From assembly GCF_021018895.1 (NCBI RefSeq), contig NC_079364.1, positions 5,480,401-5,544,400 of the forward strand: DNA of 64,000 bases, in the 5' to 3' direction. Shown in pieces: positions 40,401 to 54,100 of this stretch (position 1 is its first letter; every line of letters begins with the position of its first letter). A model generated the notes under the pieces. That model was not told the origin of the DNA. It ran no database searches and was given only the letters and a program-made list of their open reading frames with translations. This DNA comes from Seriola aureovittata (lineage: Eukaryota; Chordata; Actinopteri; Carangiformes; Carangidae). The position numbers and the translations under genes are program-made.

Positions 40401-42862
40401 ACTCAACGGGCTGATCTCGTCACAACGCAGGTAGAGCCGCAACTGACGATTATTTTCATTATTCCAATCAGCAGATTAACTATTTAGTTGATGTCAGAAA
40501 AATCATGAACATACGTGCATCACACTTTGTCATGACGTCTTTAGAAGGCTTGTTTGGTCCATTGATTAATCAATTAGTCAGATGACAGAAAATGACATGT
40601 TTTTGTAATCAATTAATTGTTAATTTTGCCTTAAAAATGATTTAAACACTTGAGTGATTATTAAGATCGTCAGTTGTTTCACCTCGGACTTCTGGAATAT
40701 CGTGATGGACATTTTCACTGTTTTCTGACAGTTCATGGACCAAATGATCAATCTGGGGAAGAATTGATCCATAGCCCTACATCCGAAACCAAAAGGTGCA
40801 TTTTTTTAATACTATAAAACACATTTGAGAATAAAATTCAAAATACTAAAATGTGTTTTTGTTTTGTTTTCTAATGTTACAGTATTAATAGAAAACTATT
40901 AATTAACACAGTGGTTCTGAACCTGGTGGACGGTGAAGGTATTACAAATTTCATTGTTTTTTTTCCTCCTCCTCCTATTAAGGCCCATCACTGTGATGAG
41001 CCGGTGATAGGAACTTTTGCTATCAGTCTGATTGCGCACTAAGAGATTACAATCATCGCAATAACTGGAGAATCAAAATGGATAGCTGGTTAGAAACAGG
41101 AAGAGTCAAGAGACAGATGGTGAATCATCAAACATAAAAGGAAAATTGAGCTTCGTACATGTTCCCCCTGCGTTCAGCTCATTCCTGAATGTTCAATCGT
41201 TATCATTAAAATAAAAAGTGCTCTATGAGCGTATTATTTGGCGTCCGTATTGATACCAACATTGTTGAGATTTTCAAGTGGGTCATAAATTGGAAAAAGG
41301 TCGGGAACCACTGGATTAACAAAATAGTTGCAAATTAATTTTCTGTCAGTTAACTAGATTAATTAACCAACTGCTCCAGCGTTAAACAAATGTTGCCGTT
41401 AACCAGTTAGCTCTGCAAAACATTACATTTCTACTATGTAAATAAAACATAACTCCCAGACCTACTGCCCCTCGCCCACATGTTTCTGGATTAAAACAGC
41501 TGTCAGTGTGTCTGTGTCTATTTTCAGACATTTTTGTGTGGCTGGTTGCATAAGTTTGGGGTTATACAGAGAGTGAAGTCTAATCCACATCCCTACACAG
41601 TTTTCACACGAACAAATGAGCTGCTGCAGCCTGACCGGACCAGAGACTCGGCTTCGCAGTCGGTGAGCCTCAGCTGTTGCCTTCAGGTCAGAAGATGTGC
41701 TGCTTTTTTTTCCCACCTTCAAAATCAGGTCACCCAAATTTACTCAACTGAATTGAGAGAATCTAATGCTCAGACAAATGAGCATAAACTGTGGGTTAAA
41801 ACGTAAACATGAGTCAGAGAGTCTGTTCACTCTGTGGTGGATAAGAGGGAGGATGAAGGCCTACACTGCTCTGACTGTAAACGGCATCATCATCCATCAT
41901 AATAAGAGAATCAAGCAATTCCAGAAAAGACACTGAGGTCATATCTTAGTTTTGTTTGGGGGAATTTGGTTGGATTTAACAGCCTGATGAGGAGTTTATA
42001 TGCTGCAAATGCACATATATTACACATGGCATATTTTTATGGCTGATTCTGATACGTTTTAGAGTCTCTATTTGACTGTTTTGAAGCCAAACAAAAAAAG
42101 AAATAACGATAAAATACATTTGTAGATTTTTATTTCTCCACCAGAATGGTGAAAATGGGAGGAAACATTAAGAGGAAATATATATTTTAACATTTTGATG
42201 GAAAAACAATTACATTTTAGAGCCTTTTTCAGTGGTTGTCCTGTGAGGAATCTGGATTCAAAATCTCTGTATTTGTAAAAATAAATCCCAGCTGTGGCTC
42301 TTACACCAGAAAGTACATCATGTGACTGAAATGCACCATATGCATGCATATATGCTGCCACAGAAGCAGTATATTACATAGAAAGAGCTCCTCAGTTTGT
42401 AGTAACAGAATGTAAATATCTATACACAGTGAATGGATTATCATGATAACGTGACTCACATGATCTTTGGTCCACGGCCTCTGAAAACACCGAGACTACA
42501 ACGCGTCAAATCCTCACAACAAGTAACTGTCGGTATAAATTCCTGTTTTGAGATTCCTCCGCTGACTTCGACCCTCTTCATGCAGTGTGACGCTCCGGAT
42601 TAACGATGCGGTGTTATGAAGCCCGGTCAGACCCGGTCAGACCACCAGCCCGGTCTCTCTCCACAGATTTCTGCTCCTGATTTTAAGCGTCTGTTTCATC
42701 ACGGCGGATGGAAATAATAGTTAATAAATAGATTTTTTTTTTAAAAACCTCCGAAGAAGACAGGGCTATCTGCCGCGTCGTCTATAGGATGTGACCGAGA
42801 ATAAACGGTGAAGTGTCTTACCGTCCGTCAGTGGTGTGGATGGAGCAGAGGGAGGGGCGGGG

Positions 42863-42908
<46 letters not shown>

Positions 42909-45900
42909 GGATGAGGATGAGGATGATGGCAGGATCGGCCTGGTACAGCTCAACACCTACACTATCTGGTGGCTCATGCTGCATTCAGGAACTCGTCGTA
43001 CACTCGCGTTTTCGCCGGTTGCAAACTGATCCAGCAGCATTCACGTGAATCGGAAAAGACCTCTCTCTGTTTTCCAATCCAAGTTGTTCTCCCTTGTGCA
43101 GAAGATCATATTGGCTACCTCGAGTTTCAGTGAAACAATAATGATCTTTTATCCAGGGCTTTAGTCTGGATTTTAGGTCATGAGTCCCCCAGCACCACTC
43201 AAAACACCAGCAACATAAAATATCCCAGATTTTGTTTTTGATATTTTACTCTGTTTATGAAGTGTTCAGGTAGGCTCTTATGTGAAAATGTAATTTTTCA
43301 ACATGAAGTCTCCTGCACACCACCAGGAATAAAATGCATGGCCTATTTACTATTTTAAAAGAGTTTTTAAAAGAATTAAACTGAAATCATCTTATAAAAT
43401 ATCCACCATACAGCTGCCTGTAAAAGGAAAAACTGCTGAATGCTCAGCAGTGGTATCCTGTAATAATTTGCAGTAAATGTGATAAAACATTCAAATCATT
43501 AGCTTTAAAACATGTTTCTTTTTTCAGTCAGGTATTTTTCTCTTTTAGAAACAAGTCATTGACCCACATGTATAAAATACTCTACAATGTTAATCTATTT
43601 AAAATCTGTAGCTCAATCCCAAATGCTAGGTTTATGGATGATGTACACATGAAGTTTATCTAGACTCATAAAATTGGATTTTATTACTTAGAATGAAGCA
43701 AGTGGATTATTTTCTCTGGGAAGGGACTTTTCAAACAGCTGTGACTCAAACAGCAGCTGCTGGGTGGGACAGAGACAAACTAAAATAGACTCTGAGCTCT
43801 GTTAACTCGACCCATGGTAAACCATGAATCATAACATTTGACTAACACAGAGAGAGAAAGAGCGAGCGAGAGAGAGATGGATGTCAGTGTTTCAGTTACC
43901 TTTAAATTGTGCATACAGAAGACAGTCTAGACGTTTCATTGTCCCTTTGTCCCTTAAATACCATCTCAACTTTTTTGGATCACACTGAAAATGATTTCCT
44001 TTGATACAGAAATAGCTCATGAAGGTGGGAAGAAAAACTTGTGAAAGCTAAAGATGATGAGACATTTACCAACTGCAGTGAGTGAAAGAAAGCTTCACCC
44101 TCCAGGTCCCCTTCAGATTATAAGAAGGAAAAGTGTTTTCATCAGGGAACATAATATATTAATATTTAGTACTTATAATTAAAAGGCTTTCAGCTTTAAG
44201 AGGCTAAATATTAACATCTCTTTTCAGAATTGTTTACATATGTATGTATAATAACCATAATCAGTATTCATTATTTTTTGAAATCATTTTCTCAGTTTAG
44301 TGTTTGTGATTATATCACATTAAATTACTGGACAAACGTGTGAAAAAGAAAAAGGTTGGACCACATTTTGTAGCAGGATGACAGAAAACACTCGCCTCAG
44401 ACTGGTTGGCAGTCACAGGTGTGACGAATGTTCTTCACAATTAAAACACAGCTAAAGAACTTTTCTTTTTGTTTCTTTTAGCGGTGGCTATTGTAACAGC
44501 ATGATATCGAAAATACTGACCTTTCTTTTTTTCTCTCTTTCTAGTCATTTTTGTCGTTTGTGGTTGTTTTATTACATTAGGCCGTAACTACTATTTTGAA
44601 AGTTTGACTCGTTCAGTAATTTATCCATGACTCCAGATACATCTATTGAATAACACTATTTAGATAACACCTTATTATTTTAAGAAGTGTAAAAAGTAAA
44701 AAAGAGATCTTCATATGTTCATGTAGGTTTACTGATGATGGTGTTTTTTATATAATACAAGACGTGAGTGAAATAATCATCAACACCATGACTGCGTATT
44801 TCCACCTTGGAACTGTAGTGAATCGATGACAGTCTCATAAAAGCAGATTCAGACCATCAGGGTTTTTATACGTCACAAACCTAAGGAACCAATCATGTCA
44901 AAGTGTGGGGGCGGGGGGGCGGGGCAAAATAAACCTGAAACCTTGTCAGTACAGAGACACACTGTGTCAGCCACTGCCAGTTACAAGCTAACAAGCTAAC
45001 CAACAACGTAAACAAATAAACGACGCTAACTACGCTAACCGTTCTGATACGTGAGTCTGAGTCTGACTGAGGCTCAAACATGTGGCTTAGTCTCTCTGAT
45101 GTTTCCTCCTCGAACCATCTTGATACTCTCTGCTCTTTCACCTGTCCACCTGGAGCAGGCAGGTGGTGGGCGGGGCTCAAGGCCTGATCCAGATTTGTCA
45201 ATGAGGAAGTAAGAGTGGAAACGCTTCCAGCCCCAGATTTCCTTTTTTTTTTTCCTTTTTATGGGGGAAAACCATGTTAAACAAAATATTAATCATAGCA
45301 GAGTATTTTTACTCAGTTTAAAACATGTCTGGAGAGGAACTTTAAAGCATCCTGGCCTCCACTTGTTGTTACAGTGGCTTTGTCATTGTATATGCCTCTG
45401 CAAAAAGCCTGTTAGTGAAACCAAAGTGCATCATATCCACTCTGTTGTAGCAGCACTGATGCAGCATCATCTCAGATGACCGGCAGTCACCTCTAAATGT
45501 CAGACAGCTGTTAGCTGCACAGCCCGGTTGCTCGGCCTGCCGCGCCCTTCTCTCCAGACGCGCTGCTTTTCTCTCCCCTGAATGTCTCAGCTTTTCCAGA
45601 ACCTCCTCTCCTCCCCCCTCCACCTCCTTACATCACTCTCAATTCTCTCACTCAGGGAAGGAAGTACAGACACACACACACACACACACACACACAGACT
45701 AATTTGTTCCTGAGAAGGTTGTTAAGCATTACGACCATGACTGGCTGCTTTCAGAGAGACTCTATTCTCTTTGTGCAGCGGTTCAGTAACTGTATTCTTA
45801 CTGAGCCTGAGCTGTAAATACTCTGTGAGCATGTGTGGTATTATAACTCGAGGTAAGACAATATATATGCAAATACTGTGTGTTGCAACCTTTTATGGTA

Positions 45901-47320
45901 AAGAAGCTCTTTGACAACAGACCCCATCAGTTTCATCAGTCGAGTCTGATTAATGAAACTAAAACTCTAACCTCTCAGCTTTTGCCAAAACCTGCACCAG
46001 CAGGAGCTCAGTTTATGGATGGCACAGTCAGTCTGTTGGTCCACCACTGTGGTCCACACTGAAATATATCAACAGTTATGTTCTACAAACATTCATTGTT
46101 CCCACATCACACTGTACACCTGATGACTCTGGTGGTCCAGACTTTTCCTCTAGTGCTTCTGTGTGGTTCACATGTAAAAAACCTGCAGAAGTAATGGCCT
46201 AACATCCCATCAGCTTCAAATGTTAGCATGCTAACATGCTAAACAGAGTGAACATTATTCCTGCTAAAGTTAGCATTGTCATTTTGAGCTTTAATGCATT
46301 AGCAGTAGTGTTAGCATTTACAGTAGCTCAAAGCGCCTCTGCAGCCTCGTGGAGCTGGCGGTGTTGTTGTAGGTTTGACCTTTAAAGGCGCCTTGTGGAG
46401 TTTTCTGCTAAACACAATAAGTTATGTTCACATTCAGAATGTGTCTCCTTGAGGCCAAACAACGAATGCTTTTCCTTCCTCATAAAATATTTGCAAAGCT
46501 GATTGTTTTGAATAATTTCAGTTATGCATCGTTAACATACATGATTCATAGTTTGCAGTCTTTTTCTTTCTGCCTTTGTCTGTGTTTTGCTACGTGTCTT
46601 TGCACGTCACTGCCACCAGCTGTCAGTCAGCTGAACAGTGCTTCCTGCAAATTCAACACCAGAACTGAGTGGCTTAGTCTCCAGATGACATTTTGGAGTA
46701 ACATGGCAAAGGTGTAGCTACTTTCTTCACTTTTGTTAAGCAAAAATACAAAACATTCACTAGTTCAAGCTTGATATATGTTGGAATTTGACATTTTTGT
46801 CTTATATAATCATGAAACAAACAATGTGGATTTTGGAGAATTGGGCTCTAGGAACTTGAGCCTCTTTCACTTTTTTTTTTTTAACAAACTAATAGATTAA
46901 TAATCAGAACAAGAACATTGACACAATAATCAGCAAAGAAATGAAAGTTAGTTAGACCCCAAATAAGATGATTATTTATCCTGTCCCCATCGTCTTCTGC
47001 GTGCACTGTAAACGGGGGTGGACAAGATCAAAAGAAACACGTCAGTATGATGCAGTTGATTCATCCTACTCTAATTACAACTTCAAAATCACCTCCCTGA
47101 CCACGACTCTTCTATAAATGCAACACTGTGCCTCTAAAAGACTTTATGATCAGATTTTATGGCAGGGGACTGTATAGATGTTCCTAATTCAGTGTATTCT
47201 TCCTCCACTCCCAAGGACATAACAAACATCCCTATAGACTCTTCCTCCACAGTGCAGTTCACATTACAGTAATTTAACTGTCTTTCACATCTTTTATTGC
47301 ATTCGTGTATACTCACTCTG

Positions 47321-47358
<38 letters not shown>

Positions 47359-48130
47359 TTCTGTAGTAATGTGAGTGTGTGTTGTCAGGTCCAGATGAAA
47401 GGCACAGTGGCAGGGGACCCTCCCTCTTGATGTACAGTCCTGACTGCAGAGAAGCTGAGGGACGGATCAATAACGGCTGCTGAATTATTAATCAGCACAC
47501 GTTCTCCTAAACCACACCCAGGACAAACGCACTTCACCAGGCGTGGACATTTTTAAGGCGTGTCATTAAAATTTTAACTGCTCACCAGCTGACTGATAAT
47601 GACACAGACTGCGCGTCGTCCCCGTAGATTATTTTCTGGAGCATATTAATTCATTTCCTGCTTGCTGGTGAGACCTGTGGGTATTGAACAGACTTTCAAA
47701 GCACGTCTCTGTGATTTGCTGTATATTCGAGCCCCTCTCGGACAGAGATCAATAAGGAAACAGATTAGTGTCAGCCATGCGTGTGCAGTGTGAGACAGAA
47801 ACTCATAACAGGCACTTCTGTGTGGTCAGCATTGTTACCAACATCCCCAAGAGAGGGAAAACACTGTACATGGTAAAGAGGAGAGGATGAAAGAAAATGA
47901 CATTACATGACTTGTAAATGTAGGGAATAATGCTGTAATGCAGTTGTCACACACAGGAACTACATGTGCTGACACAGCAGGATTACTTTACTGCCCACGC
48001 AGGAGCCATCCGCCTCCATTACTCTGTGAATACCATTTGCTCTGCCCTCTTTTGCTTTTGTCTCCAAGGCATCATATCTGTTGTGTGTACGTGAGGGGAA
48101 TGAAGCAGCAGATGATGTTATACCTGTGTC

Positions 48131-48179
<49 letters not shown>

Positions 48180-51100
48180 GGGTCTTTAATAATGCTGCTC
48201 AGCTCTCCTGACAGCCTCTTCTGTGTAGCAGCCATCACTCATCTCTGCCTGTCAGGTTCAGCCTGCTGTTGTGTCCGTCACGCGCTGTGAACACCCGCTC
48301 AGCCCCGGGGTGTGGGTTGTATGGAGATCAAGTATTGTGTCACACACGTTGTGAACGCTCTACTGTAGTGGGGACATGAATCCTCCTCTCTCTAAATTTC
48401 GTGTTCGCTTCAGCGTTCATTAACTAAGTTGAATGTGAAACATGCAACGCATCTCACCAACTATTAGACGGATTGTCATGCAGTTTCGTAGATGTTCATG
48501 GTCCCTGGAAGATGAATCCTACTGGCTTTGGTGATAAATATTTTTAATCTGTGTTCAGTGTTAGTTTTGTGTTTAATTTATGACGAAATACGTGCAAAAC
48601 TAAAAACATTTATAGCCTCAGCTGTTTCACTTGTTTAGTCCTGATAAGTTGATGTTTTGTACAGCCTCACAGAGCTGTAACAGTTAATCTTCTAGTTACT
48701 AACAAGCTCTGACTGTAAATTTTCTATTAACATAATGTTTTCAATTTACATATTTGGCAAGTTACAAACACGTTCATACACGTACATACCGTCATAGTGA
48801 CTCCAGCATTATCAAACTGTGTCACGGTTCTGTTCAGACTCTCACAGCACTTCAGTTAAATTTAGATAAAGATCCTGGTCTGGTTTAACACAGAAAAAGT
48901 CCACAGTGACTTTATTTACATTTAACAAAAACAAACTTTTCAGTTTTTTCCGTTTTTGTTGCCTGAATCACAGTCAGGATGCAAACTCCACTTCTGTTAA
49001 TAAATGCAGGGATTCATTCAAACACATTGTCTTTAAGCACTAGGGCTTGGAAAGACAATATCACTATTAATAATCCAATATTAGTGTCTGTGATAAAGTG
49101 GCCAATGTATCGCATAAAATAATAAAGCTGGAGTTCAAGGCAGTAACAGTGTTTGACTGTAACTTAGTTTTGATTATAATTTGGGTGAAGGTATTTTGTA
49201 CAATCATCACATCAGAACACAACTCCAGTGAAAAACAATAAGCAGTGATATTGGATCAATGCTCAGCCCGATCAATAAGAGTGACCAGAGGGTAGATGCA
49301 TTGACACGAGGATGAATTAAAAGCTGTAAAAAAAGAAAAAAAGCTGTAAAATGTTCAGAGCGTGTTGATGTTTGTGTGTTCAGACCTGTGTGATAGGATC
49401 CACTCAGTTTACTGCCCACTATTGACGGCATCTCCCCAGAGGCCCCAGAGCTTCTTTATTAACTATCAGTCTGCAGTGTGGGTCCACTGAGTCTGTATTA
49501 ATTGCACCGTGTGGGCGACAGCTGCATTCATTGAGTCCATTACTGCCACCTTCCTCCTCCTCCTCCTCCTCCTCCTCCTCCTCCTCTTCCTCCTCTCCTG
49601 GGATAAAACATGATCTTTCATGTTGCCGGACTGTCCCTGTGCCTCATCAATCAATCAGGCATCCGTCTGATGTGAGAAGAGGCGATGCTGAGGGCTGAGA
49701 CGCTAATGAACATAAAGTGATGGATGCACTGATGTCCTGTGTGTCATACTGTATCTGTTTCATCGTGACGTAACAGACTCGATACCGTTTCCCCAGGGAA
49801 ACTGTGAGCGTCTTTAAGGATCTGACAAGAGGCTGCGAGGGGTTTAAATTCACAGGAAGAGAAAGAGAAAAGCGGTCGGGGCGTTTTGGAGACACTGAGG
49901 AAGACGAGGAGTGTTTTGAGTTTTTGCCACTGAGTGTCTCAATGTAATTCAATGTAAATTCAATTCATTTTTTCAATTCAGCTGTGAACAGAGGTCAGCA
50001 GGGGGCCAACAGCTGATTCTTGCCCAGGGACCCCTGAGGAGGTTAATGTGGCCATGCCAGTGTGATCTTTTTCTGATACAGTTAATGAGTTCCTACATTT
50101 CCCAGAATGCCCTTGATTAGTACCCAGTGACAGGATTTGAAGTACAACGGATGGTTACAGATAAGGAATGAGTAACATCGAATCCTAGAGTTTATTGTTG
50201 ATGTTTGAAACTCCTCTACAGTTTTATTGGGTGGATGTTTCCTTTAACTGCCTCAGTTCTGAATCTCATCACATTTACCCCAATGCCTCAGTCTGTCTGT
50301 CCTGTGCCTGTGTGTGAGGGCAGATCAGTGTGTGTATGCACACACTGGCTGCAGAGAGGCTGAGCGAAGCCTTCAGGATGCCTGTGAGACCCCGAGGGCA
50401 CTGGCCGTCCTTCAGCACATATGCCACCCATCAGGGAGGTCGTGGCTGCTGGAGCTTTTCCACATCGGCGTCCGCGGGCTCGAGCATGGAGGGAAACGCT
50501 GGCACTGACGCAGCCATGATGACTGTGCACTCCTCCACCAGCTGCGAATTAGCATTCAAGGCACAGACGAGGAGGAGCTTTAGAATTACAGGCAGGCAAG
50601 CCAGTCCTGCAAAGTAAACACGAGCTAGGGCTGAATTCCCCAAATCCTCTGAGCATCACTCTCACGAGAAGAGCCGCTGGAGGACGCCTCAGAAAGACTG
50701 ACCTTCGATTTGAGGGGGGTGGGGCACCCACTTCACTGCTTGAATCTGATCAATTTTCCAATGTGACCTTTTGCATTGTCAACGAACCCACGAACACAGA
50801 ACCGACTTATCTCATTCTTCATCCTCGACCGTCAAGAAGTGTGAGCTAATGTGTTTCCTCTGGGCTGAACAGAGCTCCACTCAAACGTAAATGCAATATA
50901 GAAACCAGTGAAGCATAAACACATGGCTTCTTGGAAGAACTGGATGAAACCTTTTAATAGGGATGACCAGCATATTTTTATTGGCCTCTCGCATCAGAAC
51001 AGCATGCCTCGGCGCCTTCAGGTCCACAATTACTGAGCTATTACTCGCTCCACATTCAGTGCACCCTCCCCCCCCCGCCCCCTGACACAAACATTGATTA

Positions 51101-54100
51101 GTGTCTCAGTTCACTCATTTTTACTCAAACCACTGATGTCAATAAGAGCCAGCCAAGTGTAACCCTGGAAGCTGAAGGAGAGCAGCACAACCCACTTCCC
51201 CCAGAATACAGGCTCCTCAGATATCCTTTACTCTCCTCTTACTTAAAAAAAAAGTAATAAGACCGTCACCCTCTTGCACTGGGTGACATGTTCCTTCATC
51301 AACATGAACACACACACACTATAGTTTTACTTTGACTCAAGCCTGAGATGTGCAGCAGTAAGTCCGCCACTGAAGATAGTCCCCGACAAATGCATCATTT
51401 TTTCATGGGATTTGCCGACATTAAGAGAAATGTACTGAAGAATAAAACCAGCCTCATCCTTTTAAATCAAAATCAGAAAACTGCACTTCAGTGAGAGATG
51501 TTCGCTGCTGCTGCTTTGGCTGAGACTGTTTCTCGTTTCTCCCTCTGCACTCTATTTTATTTTTACTTAAAGCTATTTTCTCGACCCTGTGTCTGTGTCC
51601 ATCACTCCCGTCAAATAACAAAGCTCTCTGAAATCAAAGTCTTAGAGCTTTGTTAGAGACAACATAAGAACACTTCACTCAGGGGAAATGGCACAGCTGA
51701 GACCGGCCCTGTCAAACTGAAGTGTTACTGTACCTGCTCATTTCCCTCTGGTCCGAACCGGATCTGAACCAGCATCCCTGAAGCCATAATCAACCTTCTG
51801 TAAACCTTTATTTAACGATTACACAACAGTGTAGGTTATTCATGTCGTTTATTCCATGATTTATTTTGGCTGTAGACAAACCTGGTGTGATCCAGACGGA
51901 GACAAAATCAGATCCAACTCGGGTCGAGAGCAAATCAAGACTTAGGGTCTTGTTCACTGTTGGCAGTGTCGGTCAGACACAGAATTATTTCACAAACTAT
52001 CAGATGAGTTACTATGAAATTTTGTACGGACATTCATGGTCTTCCAAAGGATGAAGCCTTGTGACTTTGATGATCCTCTGACTTTGCCTCTACTGCCACC
52101 ATGAGGTTGGCAATTGTGATTTTTAGTGAAATGTCTCAACAAATAATTGGATGCATACTTGCAACATTCATGTCTTCCTCAGAATCAACTGTAATAACTT
52201 TGTGGAATTTCTTCAGGTGAAAAAATGTTCAGTTTATCCAGTTTTTTTGGTTTATGACCAGATACCTGCAAAACTGATGGAATTCCCATCATACCTTGTG
52301 TTAATGTTAGCTACAACAAAGTAAGGTAGTGAGCATGGTAAATGTTAGGATGTTAGGACTCAGAGCTTCACTGTGCCAAGGTACAGCCTCACAGCATCAC
52401 TGTGGTGTTGTTACAAATATATATATTTCTTGCATCCACAGAGATGCTGCGTTGTTCTGATCCCTCCATCATGCAGCAGCTAATCTGGACATAGAACATA
52501 ACAACATAGAACCTGCACTATAGACTTTAAATACCTTTTTTTCTGATGTTAGGAATAAAATGAACATTAGCTGAAAATGTTTGTTATTATGACGACACCT
52601 TTGATATAATATTTGGATGAATGAGAAAGAGAATGGACTCTATAATGTGCTCTAATGCAGTTTTCTGGAACCCGACAATGCATGACTAATCTCTTACATC
52701 ATATTAAATTACTCAGATGTTGAAATCTGCACAGGTTGATGTGCAGCATCCACAGTCCGTCTAGACAAATCCGGCACATTACTGCAATACATTACATTAA
52801 TGAAATACAATATATATATGTGTGTGTGTGTGTTTTTGTGTGTGTGCGTGCTTGTGCAGATTACTGCAGCAGTCTGCTGGTGATCCTGAGGGACACGCTG
52901 TGTTTGCTTTAGGCTGCTGCTCACATCTCTATATTCATGTGCTGATCCAGCTCCGTGTTTACCCGCAGAGGTTTCTGCAAAGAGTTTCAAGACTGTAGCT
53001 GGATGAGATTCAGTCAGTGTGAGCAGCGAGGCAGGATGAACAGTTTGGAACCAGAAATCAAAGACAAAAAGAGAGAAGAATCAATAGCAACTTTCTGTAG
53101 TAGAAACGGACTTAATCCTCCAGAGCTCCTCATTCACTGTGTTTACACGCACAATAAACCAATAAATCGGATTAAGACATGAAATCAGAGAAAGTGTTTA
53201 TATGTATAATGATAATGTGGTTAATGTGAAACATACATGCAGCAGGCCAGTAGTAACTAGATTCATTGCTTCACTCTTCCCTTATTTTTGATATGCATTG
53301 TTTTCAGAAAGTATTCAGACCCCTTCAATAAATTGATAAAAATTGCCCATAAATGTACATTCAGCAGCATAATGAAAAGTGAAAACATATTTTTAGACAT
53401 TTTTGCAAATGTATTAAAAATCAAACACTGAAATCTCTCATTTACTAACGTATTTAGACTCTTTGCTGTGGTTCCACACTGTGGCCAGGTGCATTGCTTT
53501 AATAACCCTCACCTGTGTGAACTGGCTGGGCATAGAAAGACACACAGCTGTACGTTATAAGTGCACTTCTGACAGATGACAGTGCTGCTGTTTGTTAGGT
53601 TTTGTTTTGAGCCTCTGTAGTGAGAAACCAGTAACCTGGCTGTGTAAACTGACCTATTTAACTCATTGTCAGTTTCTGTTTGACTTTGCATTGGATTACT
53701 TGAACAAAATGAGTAAAGATCATTCCTGTCATTCTGCCACACTGCTGTCACAGCAACACTTCACCTCTCCAACGCCCTTTGTAATGTAAATGTGATTAAG
53801 TTCTGAACATGACCAAGATATCCATCCTCTCTGCAGGAACTGGGTTTCTCTTCCTGTAATCTCTCCCTCAGTTACAGACATCAGGCTTCTTGTTAACACG
53901 ATGTTTACGAAATACGATTAGTGCAGGAAGCAGACACTAACCAGATTACTTTAGTGCATCTAAGATATTTTTAAAATAGGAATTACAAAAAGGTCGTATT
54001 GGCCGCATAAGAACCTCTTTAACAGATTTGACTCCTATTGGAATAAATATGATGTCGAAATACAGACGATGGACGAAATACATCTGTGTATTACAGTGTA

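Noticed and set aside
42766..43048. Poly-Leu, poly-Ala and poly-Ser small proteins
   Set aside because: All arise from the (TGC)15 tract read in different frames, and none has flanking conserved sequence.
49207..49431. 74-codon minus-strand frame in intron 2
   Set aside because: Its composition is that of random intron, with no homology recognised and no splice sites in phase.
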